Assembly (NCBI GenBank): GCA_937895825.1
Contig: CALBKP010000053.1
Coordinates: 1 to 16,373 of the forward strand
Length of the DNA stretch: 16,373 nt
Source: an uncultured Alistipes sp.
GTDB taxonomy: Bacteria; Bacteroidota; Bacteroidia; Bacteroidales; Rikenellaceae
Direction of reading: 5' to 3'
Shown: in pieces, positions 8,789 to 16,157 of the stretch
How the letters are laid out: the number at the start of each line of letters is the position of its first letter
How positions within the stretch are numbered: the first letter of the stretch is position 1
The notes under the pieces: generated by a model
Seen by the model: only the letters and a program-made list of their open reading frames with translations
Database searches by the model: none
What the model was told of the DNA's origin: nothing
Program-made: the position numbers and the translations under genes

Positions 8789-9888
8789 TGCTTCAGGTAG
8801 AACAAATCAGTGATTTGAAGGCTCGTGTGGCGAAGCTCTCTACATCGATAGATGTGGAGCAGCGCCGTATTGACCTTCAGAACGAGCAGGAGCGTACCGA
8901 AGAGCCTAACTTTTGGGACAACCCCGACGAGGCACGCAAGCAGCTTAAGAAAGTGGCAGACATTAAGGCTGTTATTGACGACTACGCAAGTGCCGAGCGC
9001 ACTGTTGCCGACCTTGACCTTGTCCCCGATTTTGTGGCTGAGGGTGTCATTACCGAGGCTGAGGCTGAGGCGCAGTATCTCTTGGCGGTGGAGCTCGTCG
9101 AGAAGTTGGAACTTAAGCAGATGCTCTCGGGCAAGGAGGATAAACTTGGTGCCATTATGGACATCAACGCTGGTGCTGGAGGTACTGAGGCGCTCGACTG
9201 GGCGCAGATGCTTATGCGCATGTACACACGCTGGGGTGAGGCTCACGGCTACACCGTCAAGATTGCCAACTATCAGGCGGGTGACGAGGTGGGTGTGAAG
9301 TCCTGCACACTGGAGTTTGAGGGCGACTATGCTTATGGCTACCTGCGTAGCGAGAGTGGCGTACACCGCATGGTGCGCCTGTCACCATTTAATGCTAATA
9401 ATAAGCGACAGACAACCTTTGCCTCGGTATTTATCTCGCCTGCCGTGGATGATACCATCGAGATAAATATCTCGCCTGCTGACTACGAGTGGGATACCTT
9501 CCGCTCGAGTGGTGCTGGAGGTCAGAATGTAAATAAGGTGGAGACGGCGGTGCGTCTGCGATATCACGGTAAGGATGCCGATACGGGTGAGCCAGTGGAG
9601 TTCCTCATCGAGAATATGGAGACGCGCTCGCAGCTTATGAACCGCGAGAATGCTATGCGTATCCTGCGTTCGAAGCTATATCAGAGGGAGTTGGACAAAC
9701 GTATGGCTACGCAGCAGGCACTTGAGGCAACGAAGAAGCGTATAGAGTGGGGCTCGCAGATACGCAGCTATGTCTTTGACGACCGCCGCGTGAAGGATCA
9801 TCGCACGGGCTATCAGACATCGAATGTCGATGCCGTGATGGATGGCGATTTAGATGGATTTATTAAGGAGTATTTGTTGCAGTATTGA
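8788..9888 (+). CDS. prfB: Peptide chain release factor 2, continuous frame
   Basis: RF2 recognises UGA and UAA stop codons and triggers peptide release. The 366-residue protein carries the stop-codon-reading tripeptide SPF (199-201), typical of RF2 rather than RF1, and the catalytic GGQ (244-246) within GAGGQNVNK. The C-terminal block WGSQIRSYV (321-329) is also typical. Length matches E. coli RF2 (365). The reading frame is open from the ATG at 8788, and no in-frame UGA with a CUU slippery codon occurs near codon 25. The equivalent place encodes SIDV (20-23). The autoregulatory +1 frameshift found in many prfB genes is therefore absent. It overlaps cysS by one base at its start and the next gene by one base at its end (TGATG). 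Confidence 0.97.
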   Translation: MLQVEQISDLKARVAKLSTSIDVEQRRIDLQNEQERTEEPNFWDNPDEARKQLKKVADIKAVIDDYASAERTVADLDLVPDFVAEGVITEAEAEAQYLLAVELVEKLELKQMLSGKEDKLGAIMDINAGAGGTEALDWAQMLMRMYTRWGEAHGYTVKIANYQAGDEVGVKSCTLEFEGDYAYGYLRSESGVHRMVRLSPFNANNKRQTTFASVFISPAVDDTIEINISPADYEWDTFRSSGAGGQNVNKVETAVRLRYHGKDADTGEPVEFLIENMETRSQLMNRENAMRILRSKLYQRELDKRMATQQALEATKKRIEWGSQIRSYVFDDRRVKDHRTGYQTSNVDAVMDGDLDGFIKEYLLQY

Positions 9889-11078
9889 TGCATAGACGAT
9901 TATACATAGTCCTCGTCTTGTTGATATTTGTGGCATGCTCGGGTCGTGCTGCTGGAGGTGGTGTCGTGCCTCAGGCAGAGCCAGAGGTGCTGGTGGGTGC
10001 CACGGATACGGCTACGTATATGCCGCAGTTGCGCGACCGTCGTGTAGCAGTGCTCGCCAACCATACTGCTATGTACTCCGAGAGTGATCATATTGTCGAT
10101 ATGATGCATCGTGAGGGTATCAATATCGTCGGCATCTTTGCCCCCGAGCACGGCTTCCGTGGCTCGGTGGAGGCGGGAGCAAAGGGGGAGAATGGGGTAG
10201 ACCATAAGACGGGGATACCGATCCTCTCGCTATACAACGGCAATACGCAACGCCCCTCGGACGAGGTTATGCGCTCGTTCGATGTCCTTGTGGTAGATAT
10301 GCAGGATGTGGGATTGCGATTCTACACATATTATATATCTATGCTACGTATGGTCGATGCGTGTGCCGACTACGGATGTGAGGTCATTGTGCTGGATAGA
10401 CCCAACCCAAATGGTCACTACGTCGATGGCCCTACGTTGGATATGCGCTATAAGTCGGGTGTGGGGTGGTTGCCAATACCAGTTGTCCATGGTCTCACAA
10501 TGGGTGAGATTGCCCGCATGGCCATAGGCGAGGGGTGGGCTAAGGCTGCGAAGCTCACGGTGGTACGGTGTAGAAATTACGACCATAGTACGCACTATGA
10601 GCTGCCCATAGCACCATCGCCAAACCTGCCTACGCAGCACTCCATATACCTCTACCCCTCGACTTGCCTATTCGAGGGAACGGTTGTGAGTTTAGGGCGT
10701 GGTACGGAGGCTCCGTTTGAGATGTATGGTCATCCCGAGATGGAGGGTCGCGATTTTAACTTTACGCCAGAGCCTAATGCTGGCTCGGCAAAGCCTCCAC
10801 ACAGCGGTAAGCTATGCTATGGCGTTGATCTTCGTGAGGTGGCCAGCGAGGATATATGGCGTGAGGGTGTGAATTTAGAGTATGTCATAGATGCCTACCA
10901 GGATTTGAATATGGGTGATAAATTCTTTACTCAGATGTTTGAGAAGCTTATCGGCGTGAGATATGTACGTGAGATGATTATGTCGGGTGCATCGGCCGAG
11001 GAGATTGAGGCTTGCTGGGCAGAGGATATTGCGGAGTTCAAAGAACTGAGGCGTAAATATTTGTTATACAAAGAGTAA
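9888..11078 (+). CDS. namZ: DUF1343 lipoprotein, probable exo-beta-N-acetylmuramidase (NamZ-like, GH171)
   Basis: The 396-residue protein matches DUF1343, the family of Bacillus YbbC/NamZ, which releases terminal N-acetylmuramic acid from peptidoglycan fragments. Family blocks: FAPEHGFRG (about 84-92) with a likely catalytic glutamate, VVDMQDVGLRFYTYY (about 133-147), LDRPNPNG (about 168-175) and VVHGLTMGE. The N-terminus has two arginines and a hydrophobic stretch ending in FVAC. C17 is therefore a probable lipidation site, placing the enzyme in the periplasm or outer membrane. The residues after C17 (SGRAAGG) lack an acidic surface-export signal. The frame also opens three bases earlier with a TTG, but the ATG at 9888, coupled to the prfB stop, is the natural start. 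Assignment to the family is firm; the precise substrate is inferred. Confidence 0.88.
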   Translation: MHRRLYIVLVLLIFVACSGRAAGGGVVPQAEPEVLVGATDTATYMPQLRDRRVAVLANHTAMYSESDHIVDMMHREGINIVGIFAPEHGFRGSVEAGAKGENGVDHKTGIPILSLYNGNTQRPSDEVMRSFDVLVVDMQDVGLRFYTYYISMLRMVDACADYGCEVIVLDRPNPNGHYVDGPTLDMRYKSGVGWLPIPVVHGLTMGEIARMAIGEGWAKAAKLTVVRCRNYDHSTHYELPIAPSPNLPTQHSIYLYPSTCLFEGTVVSLGRGTEAPFEMYGHPEMEGRDFNFTPEPNAGSAKPPHSGKLCYGVDLREVASEDIWREGVNLEYVIDAYQDLNMGDKFFTQMFEKLIGVRYVREMIMSGASAEEIEACWAEDIAEFKELRRKYLLYKE

Positions 11079-11099
11079 TAACTAAAACAAAAGATAAAC

Positions 11100-12161
11100 A
11101 TGGGATTTTTTGATCTATTTAAAAGAAAGAAGGTAGAGGAGCCTAAGGTTGAGGATACAAGAACTCCAGAGGAGGTTGAGGCTGCTGCTGTGCGCGAGGC
11201 TGCGGAGGCTCAGGCTGAGGCCGAGGCCGAGCGTAAGGAGTTGGAGGTAGGCCTTGAGAAGACCAAGGAGGGCTTCTTCGGTAAGCTTAAGCGTGCCATT
11301 GCTGGTCGAACGACGGTTGATGCCGATGTGCTTGACGATCTTGAGGAGGTGCTTATCACCTCGGATGTTGGTGTTGAAACCACGGTGAAGATTATCCGTG
11401 CCATCGAGGAGCGTGTTGCTCGCGATAAGTATATGAACACGGAGGAACTGCACGGTATCCTTCGCGACGAGATTGCCTCGCTTATGGAGGAGTCGCACCG
11501 CTCGACCGAGGACTTCGGTATCGAGGTTAAAGAGGGTATGCCCTATGTGCTTATGGTTGTGGGCGTTAATGGTGCTGGTAAGACAACGACTATCGGTAAG
11601 CTTGCTGCGCAGCTTACGAAGGCTGGCCGCAAGGTATATATCGGTGCTGCGGATACGTTCCGTGCAGCGGCCATTGATCAGCTCGGTGTATGGGCAGATC
11701 GTGCAGGTGCTACGATGGTACGCCAGGATATGGGCTCTGACCCTGCGTCGGTTGCCTATGACACGCTACGTTCGGCGGTAGCTAACGGTGCAGATGTGGT
11801 CTTGATCGACACAGCGGGCCGTCTGCACAATAAGGTGGGTCTTATGAAGGAGCTCACGAAGATTCGTAACGTGATGTCGAAGGTTATTCCCGATGCTCCA
11901 CACGAGGTGATGCTCGTGTTGGATGGCTCTACGGGTCAGAACGCCTTTGAGCAGGCAAAGCAGTTTACCGAGGCTACGCAGGTGACCTCGCTCACTATCA
12001 CCAAGCTCGACGGTACGGCCAAGGGTGGCGTGGTCATCGGCATCAGCGACAAGTTCCATATTCCGGTGCGTTACATCGGCATCGGCGAGGGTATCGACCA
12101 ACTCAAGATGTTCGACCGCAAGGAGTTTGTGCGTGCATTGTTCGGAGAATCAAAGAAGTAG
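11100..12161 (+). CDS. ftsY: Signal recognition particle receptor FtsY
   Basis: FtsY is the SRP-receptor GTPase. It docks ribosomes that are making membrane proteins at the Sec translocon. The 353-residue protein has a short charged A region rich in Glu and Ala (about 10-50) after the amphipathic start GFFDLFKRKK, which may touch the membrane. The NG domain follows: G1 GVNGAGKTT (155-163), DTFRAAA (185-191), DTAGR (237-241), TKLD (301-304) and GIGEGIDQL (327-335). It follows the DUF1343 gene after 21 nt and precedes rimO by 5 nt. Identification is certain. Confidence 0.97.
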   Translation: MGFFDLFKRKKVEEPKVEDTRTPEEVEAAAVREAAEAQAEAEAERKELEVGLEKTKEGFFGKLKRAIAGRTTVDADVLDDLEEVLITSDVGVETTVKIIRAIEERVARDKYMNTEELHGILRDEIASLMEESHRSTEDFGIEVKEGMPYVLMVVGVNGAGKTTTIGKLAAQLTKAGRKVYIGAADTFRAAAIDQLGVWADRAGATMVRQDMGSDPASVAYDTLRSAVANGADVVLIDTAGRLHNKVGLMKELTKIRNVMSKVIPDAPHEVMLVLDGSTGQNAFEQAKQFTEATQVTSLTITKLDGTAKGGVVIGISDKFHIPVRYIGIGEGIDQLKMFDRKEFVRALFGESKK

Positions 12162-12166
12162 TTTAG

Positions 12167-13465
12167 GTGAAAAAGATTAACATCATAACCCTCGGTTGCT
12201 CGAAGAATACGGTTGATTCAGAGCACCTTGCCGCGCACCTTGCGGCTATGGGGTATAAGATAACCTTCGATAGCGACAGAGCGGATGCCGATGTCGTTGT
12301 CATCAACACTTGTGGCTTTATAGGTGATGCCAAGCAGGAGTCGATAGATACCATCCTCAGTGCAGCGCAGCTCAAGGAGGCGGGAAAGATCGAGGAGCTC
12401 TTCGTTGTGGGATGCCTCTCACAGCGTTATGCCGATGAGCTACGTCCCGAACTCCCGGAGGTTGATGACTTCTTCGGTGTTAACGACTGGGCGGGTATTG
12501 TCGAGCGCCTCGGTGCAAAATATCGTAAGGAGCAGGAGACCGACCGTCAGCTGTCGACACCGTCGCACTATGCCTACCTCAAAATCTCGGAGGGGTGTAA
12601 CTGGATGTGTGGCTACTGTGCCATTCCACTTATCCGCGGCCGCCACCACTCGGTGCCTATGGAAGAACTCGTTACCGAGGCTGAGAAGTTGGCGATTAAG
12701 GGCGTTAAGGAGTTGATAGTCATTGCTCAGGATACGACATATTACGGCGTTGACCTCTACGGTGAGCGTAAGATTGCAGAGCTTCTTGAGCGTCTCTGCC
12801 GCATTGATGGCATAGAGTGGATACGTCTGCATTATGCCTATCCCACGGACTTCCCAGATGAGGTTATCGAGGTTATGGCTCGAGAAAAGAAGATATGTCG
12901 CTATCTCGACATCCCTTTCCAGCATATCTCGGATAACCAGCTTGCGGCGATGAAGCGTCGCCATACCAAGGCCGAGGCACTGGCACTTATCGAGAAGTTA
13001 CGCAGGGCTATCCCCGATATTGCTCTACGTACCACGCTGCTCGTAGGCTATCCTGGAGAGACCGAAGAGGACTTCCAGGAGTTGATGGAGTTTGTGCGCG
13101 ATACTAAGTTCGACCGTCTCGGCGTGTTCCCCTACTCGGAGGAGGAGGGCACCTACTCGGCATCGCGCCTTAAGGATGATGTACCAGAGGAGGTTAAGCA
13201 TGATCGCGTAGATAGGATTATGAGCCTTCAGGAGCGTATATCGTTGGAGAATAATGCTCGTAGGATTGGTAGCCGTATGCGTGTTATTGTCGATCGCAAG
13301 GAGGGCGACTTCTACATTGGTCGCTCGGAGTACGACTCGCCAGAGGTGGATCAGGAGATTATCATTGATAGCGATGGTAAACGCCTATACCGCGGCCGTT
13401 TCTACGATGTGGAGATTGTCGATTGCGAGGATTACGATCTCTATGCCCGATTGACGAAGAAGTAG
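12167..13465 (+). CDS. rimO: Ribosomal protein S12 methylthiotransferase RimO
   Basis: RimO is a radical-SAM enzyme that adds a methylthio group to a conserved aspartate of ribosomal protein S12. The 432-residue protein shows the N-terminal cluster cysteines C11 (TLGC), C49 (NTCGF) and C83 (VGCL). The radical-SAM CxxxCxxC motif is C144, C148, C151 in EGCNWMCGYC. A C-terminal TRAM-type region follows. The block KISEGCN and the start ITLGCSKNTVDSE favour RimO over the tRNA enzyme MiaB. The start codon is GTG at 12167, five bases after the ftsY stop. This is the first position giving the complete family N-terminus, and it suggests moderated translation. It is the last gene of the long operon; no intrinsic terminator is visible before the next promoter 16 nt later. 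Confidence 0.95.
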   Translation: MKKINIITLGCSKNTVDSEHLAAHLAAMGYKITFDSDRADADVVVINTCGFIGDAKQESIDTILSAAQLKEAGKIEELFVVGCLSQRYADELRPELPEVDDFFGVNDWAGIVERLGAKYRKEQETDRQLSTPSHYAYLKISEGCNWMCGYCAIPLIRGRHHSVPMEELVTEAEKLAIKGVKELIVIAQDTTYYGVDLYGERKIAELLERLCRIDGIEWIRLHYAYPTDFPDEVIEVMAREKKICRYLDIPFQHISDNQLAAMKRRHTKAEALALIEKLRRAIPDIALRTTLLVGYPGETEEDFQELMEFVRDTKFDRLGVFPYSEEEGTYSASRLKDDVPEEVKHDRVDRIMSLQERISLENNARRIGSRMRVIVDRKEGDFYIGRSEYDSPEVDQEIIIDSDGKRLYRGRFYDVEIVDCEDYDLYARLTKK

Positions 13466-13472
13466 TTTGTTG

Positions 13473-13512
13473 GCCAAAAATTTTGATATTTGGCGAAAAA
13501 TGTATATCTTTG
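13473..13512 (+). promoter_or_regulatory. Promoter of the coiled-coil/zapA unit, with inverted repeat on the -33 box
   Basis: TTTG (13482-13485) and TATCTTTG (13505-13512) are spaced by exactly 19 nt, a perfect Bacteroidota promoter. The predicted start is near 13519, well before the ATG at 13554. An inverted repeat, GCCAAA/TTTGGC (13473-13478/13489-13494), extends inward with one mismatch to a 4-nt centre that is the -33 TTTG itself. It could be an operator. As a hairpin it lacks a following T-tract, so it is not a clear rimO terminator. Confidence 0.78.
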
Positions 13513-13553
13513 GGCATTAATAGCAATTGCGTATAGCGAATATTGCCTGGATT

Positions 13554-13856
13554 ATGGCCGATAAAGAGATCATCAAACGACTGCGTAGCGAGGTGGAGCG
13601 TCTTATTGAGGACCACCGCCGCGTATCGAAGGAGTGTCGCGAGCTCACGAAGGAGCGCGACAGGCTCTTGGGTGATAAGCGCCGTTTGGAGGAGGAGGTT
13701 AGAAGCCTTGATACACGTCTTAAGAGCGCGGAGCTCACGGACGTTATGCGTGGGGCTGATGGCAATGTGGAGCGTGCGCGTCAGCGTGTCAACAGTTTAT
13801 TGCGGGAGGTTGACCGTTGTATAGCAGCAATAAAACACGAACAGGAAAATAATTAG
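13554..13856 (+). CDS. Small coiled-coil protein upstream of zapA, possible Z-ring accessory factor
   Basis: The product is 100 residues, highly charged and almost wholly helical. A long heptad-like coiled coil spans about residues 5-60. A short break around GADG (67-70) is followed by a second helix (about 71-94) containing RVNSLLREVDRCIA. No enzyme motif, signal peptide or membrane segment is present. An earlier ATG at 13527 would give 109 residues, but it lies within about 10 nt of the predicted transcription start and adds an atypical IANIAWI stretch, so 13554 is preferred. It precedes zapA by 5 nt in the same transcript. Size, coiled-coil nature and location recall ZapB, which bridges ZapA and the nucleoid in Proteobacteria, but no sequence homology to ZapB can be claimed. 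Function is unknown. Confidence 0.82.
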   Translation: MADKEIIKRLRSEVERLIEDHRRVSKECRELTKERDRLLGDKRRLEEEVRSLDTRLKSAELTDVMRGADGNVERARQRVNSLLREVDRCIAAIKHEQENN

Positions 13857-13861
13857 CAACG

Positions 13862-14152
13862 ATGGCAGACGCAAAGGTTAAGATAAGCATATCAATCGCA
13901 GGCCGAAGCTACCCGATGACCATCGATGCGGCAAATGAGGAGCTTTACCGCGTAGCGGCCAAGAGACTGAACGAGAAGATAACGGAGTACGCACGTATCC
14001 CGAAGTTTGATATTCAGGATCGTCTGGCTATGGCGGCACTACGATACTCGATACTCGCACTAACAACAGAGCAGAGTGCTGCACTTGGCGATGACGATGT
14101 TGAGGAGTTGCGTGCCATAGAGCAGATGATACGCCAATATGTCAAGGCCTAA
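13862..14152 (+). CDS. zapA: Cell division protein ZapA
   Basis: ZapA bundles FtsZ filaments in the cytoplasmic division ring. The 96-residue protein has the family layout: an N-terminal strand pair (KVKISISIAGRSYPM, 5-19), the conserved helix with YRVAAKRLNEKI (29-40), then a long C-terminal helix ending at about 94. The helix carries DRLAMAALRYS, typical of Bacteroidota ZapA. The length agrees with the family (about 95-110). It is the second gene of the coiled-coil/zapA transcript. A 6-bp hairpin (14147-14161, GCCTAA/TTAGGC with a 3-nt loop) covers the stop codon but has no T-tract, so it may protect the mRNA end rather than terminate. Confidence 0.93.
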   Translation: MADAKVKISISIAGRSYPMTIDAANEELYRVAAKRLNEKITEYARIPKFDIQDRLAMAALRYSILALTTEQSAALGDDDVEELRAIEQMIRQYVKA

Positions 14153-14242
14153 GCGTTAGGCGCGATATTTGCCAATAAAAGAGGATGACACCCCTTTGGT
14201 AGAGTGTGTCGTAGGTTCTTTATATAAACATAGAGATCTATC

Positions 14243-14450
14243 CCGCATAGATTCCTTAAAAGCTTTGCGATCTGTACAATTTTTATTACATTGGGACAAC
14301 TCTCGAGTAGTGTCACAAAACAAGGCCTCAACCCTTCGGGGTGTGTTGTGAAAGCGGCACCAGTGGACTGTTGCGTGCCTCGGAGCCCCACCTATGACTT
14401 ATCGAAGGATTCGTCAAACAAGTTAAGGAGTCTCTGCGGTTTTTTTTTTT
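14243..14450 (+). ncRNA. ssrS: 6S-like regulatory RNA (probable ssrS)
   Basis: The 346-bp zapA-rny gap holds no ORF of note but folds into one long rod. The closing stem is 14243-14258 with 14424-14439: 16 positions with one mismatch and one G-U. It continues with UUUG/CAAA (14264-14267/14415-14418) and CGA/UCG (14268-14270/14411-14413). An AU-rich open region follows (about 14275-14291 opposite 14391-14402). Above it, UGGG/CCCA (14292-14295/14387-14390), CUC/GAG (14300-14302/14383-14385) and CGAG/CUCG (14304-14307/14379-14382) pair. The tip has UCACAA/UUGUGA (14313-14318/14346-14351) and a UUCG tetraloop hairpin (14331-14342). A side hairpin GGCAC/GUGCC (14356-14360/14375-14379) competes at one base with the stem. 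Length of about 200 nt, the central bubble and the position after zapA, as for ssrS in E. coli, all point to 6S RNA. This RNA binds housekeeping RNA polymerase by mimicking an open promoter. Folding was done by eye. Confidence 0.77.
14424..14450 (+). terminator. T-tract at the 3' end of the 6S-like RNA
   Basis: Eleven consecutive T residues (14440-14450) directly follow the 3' strand of the RNA's closing stem (14424-14439). The stem partner is nearly 170 nt upstream, so termination would need the whole rod or an alternative local hairpin such as ACTT/AAGT (14397-14400/14420-14423). It defines the RNA 3' end and separates it from rny. Confidence 0.6.
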
Positions 14451-14498
14451 GAAACTATTTAAAACTTTTACTAACAATATAACAATACCAAATTCAGT

Positions 14499-16028
14499 AT
14501 GGAATCTATTTGGATAATCGTCGGTGTTGTGGTTGGAGCTGTTGTGGGAGGCTTTGCTGCCTACTTCGCAGCTAAATCACGCGCAAAGGCCATTGTTGCA
14601 AAGGCAGAGGCCGACGGCGAAATGATAAAGAAGGAGAAGATGTTGCAGGCTAAGGAGAAGTTCATCCAGCTTAAGAGCGACCACGATCGCCAGGTGAATG
14701 AGCGTAACCAGAAGCTCCAGCAGAGTGAGCAGCGCGCCAAGCAGATGGAGTCAAACCTCCAGCACAAGGAGCGTGAGTTGGACAAGAAGTCGGCAGATTA
14801 CGACAAGCGCAAGGAGCAGCTCGAGGCTCAGCTTCAGACCGTGGAGACACGTAAGGAGGAGCTTGCAGCAGTCATCAAGGAGCAGAACACACGACTCGAG
14901 CAGATCTCGGGCATGAGCTCTGAGGAGGCAAAGAACGTTCTTATCGAGAATATGAAGAACGAGGCTAAGGCTGATGCTCAGGCCTACATTACTGAGACCA
15001 TCGAGGAGGCTAAGCTCTCGGCTACAAAGGAGGCTAAGCGTATCATCGTTACCTCTATCCAGCGCGTAGCCACTGAGACTGCTATCGAGAATGCTGTGAC
15101 AGTGTTTAATATTGATAGCGATGAGGTTAAGGGCCGTATCATTGGTCGCGAGGGTCGTAATATCCGTGCATTGGAGGCTGCTACCGGTATCGAGATTATT
15201 GTAGATGATACACCAGAGGCTATTATCTTGAGCGGTTTCGATCCTGTTCGTCGCGAGATTGCGCGTTTGGCCTTGCACCAGCTTGTAACCGATGGTCGTA
15301 TCCACCCAGCCCGTATCGAGGAGGTTGTGGCTAAGGTTAAGAAGCAGATTGAGGAGGAGATTGTTGAGGTTGGTAAACGTACTGCAATCGACTTGGGTAT
15401 TCACGGTCTGCATCCCGAGTTGATTCGTCTTATTGGTAAGATGAAGTATCGTTCTTCGTATGGACAGAACTTGTTGCAGCATGCTCGCGAGACCGCAAAC
15501 CTTGCAGGTATTATGGCATCGGAGTTGGGATTGCCGGTTAAGGCTGCACGTCGAGCAGGTCTGTTGCACGATATTGGTAAGGTGCCTGATGATGAGCCAG
15601 AGTTGCCACACGCAATTATTGGTATGAAGCTGGCAGAGAAGTATAAGGAGAAGCCAGATGTATGCAACGCCGTAGGAGCTCACCACGACGAGGTCGAGAT
15701 GAATTCGATGATTGCTCCTATCATTCAGGTTTGTGATGCTATTTCAGGAGCTCGCCCGGGAGCACGTCGTGAGGTTGTAGAGTCTTACATCAAGCGTTTG
15801 AAGGAGATGGAGGATATTGCACTCTCATATCCTGGTGTGGTTAAGACTTACGCTATTCAGGCAGGTCGTGAGTTGCGCGTAATCGTTGGTGCTGATAAGC
15901 TCTCGGATCAGGAGTCAGAGTCATTGTCACACGACATAGCAAAGAAGATTCAGGACGAGATGACCTACCCAGGTCAGGTGAAGATCACCGTCATCCGTGA
16001 GACTCGCTCGGTAAGCTATGCGAAGTAA
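14499..16028 (+). CDS. rny: Ribonuclease Y
   Basis: RNase Y is a membrane-anchored endoribonuclease that starts mRNA decay in bacteria lacking RNase E. The 509-residue protein has a single N-terminal membrane helix (about 4-24). A long charged coiled coil follows (about 28-150). A KH RNA-binding domain has the GxxG signature in GRIIGREGRNI (about 212-222), and the HD metal-dependent catalytic domain has LLHDIGK (355-361; H357 and D358). The C-terminus ends in a standard fashion. The length is the usual 510-520. It follows the 6S-like RNA by about 49 nt; this spacer is AT-rich and contains no exact -7 consensus, so rny may depend on a weak promoter or on read-through. It is closed by a strong terminator. 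Confidence 0.97.
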   Translation: MESIWIIVGVVVGAVVGGFAAYFAAKSRAKAIVAKAEADGEMIKKEKMLQAKEKFIQLKSDHDRQVNERNQKLQQSEQRAKQMESNLQHKERELDKKSADYDKRKEQLEAQLQTVETRKEELAAVIKEQNTRLEQISGMSSEEAKNVLIENMKNEAKADAQAYITETIEEAKLSATKEAKRIIVTSIQRVATETAIENAVTVFNIDSDEVKGRIIGREGRNIRALEAATGIEIIVDDTPEAIILSGFDPVRREIARLALHQLVTDGRIHPARIEEVVAKVKKQIEEEIVEVGKRTAIDLGIHGLHPELIRLIGKMKYRSSYGQNLLQHARETANLAGIMASELGLPVKAARRAGLLHDIGKVPDDEPELPHAIIGMKLAEKYKEKPDVCNAVGAHHDEVEMNSMIAPIIQVCDAISGARPGARREVVESYIKRLKEMEDIALSYPGVVKTYAIQAGRELRVIVGADKLSDQESESLSHDIAKKIQDEMTYPGQVKITVIRETRSVSYAK

Positions 16029-16047
16029 CATATTGCAAAAAAGCATC

Positions 16048-16083
16048 AAACGTCTGCCCGAAAATCGAGCAGACGTTTTTTTT
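16048..16083 (+). terminator. Intrinsic terminator of rny
   Basis: A perfect 10-bp stem, AAACGTCTGC (16048-16057) with GCAGACGTTT (16069-16078), encloses an 11-nt loop that can form a further 3-bp CGA/TCG stem. It merges into eight T residues (16076-16083). It starts 20 nt after the rny stop. Confidence 0.94.
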
Positions 16084-16096
16084 GCGACGAGCTTCT

Positions 16097-16128
16097 GTTG
16101 TATTATTTGAAAGTAAATTGTATATTTG
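16097..16128 (+). promoter_or_regulatory. Promoter of the lipoprotein glycoside hydrolase gene
   Basis: TATATTTG (16121-16128) is an exact -7 match. GTTG (16097-16100) at 20 nt upstream is a one-base variant of the -33 TTTG; a closer TTTG (16106-16109) is too near at 11 nt. Transcription would begin near 16135, about 23 nt before the ATG. Confidence 0.65.
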
Positions 16129-16157
16129 TATCAACAACTAATCCATTATTTTCAAAT

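Noticed and set aside
8572..9366. 264-residue minus-strand frame across cysS/prfB
   Set aside because: It overlaps two certain genes in antisense and spans their junction; no family resemblance.
13527..13553. Upstream ATG for the coiled-coil gene
   Set aside because: It lies only a few bases from the predicted transcription start and adds a stretch unlike the rest of the protein; the ATG at 13554 is better.
14147..14161. Hairpin over the zapA stop as an intrinsic terminator
   Set aside because: A perfect 6-bp stem but no T-tract follows, so a terminator call is not supported.
14169..14391. Short frames on both strands in the zapA-rny gap
   Set aside because: They run through the paired arms of the structured RNA, have no domain and no plausible start context, and the folding explains the sequence better.
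14751..15686. 311-residue minus-strand frame inside rny
   Set aside because: It is the antisense of a fully conserved RNase Y gene. The Leu/Ser/Cys-rich translation results from the codon bias of the coiled-coil coding strand, and it has no promoter or recognisable domain.
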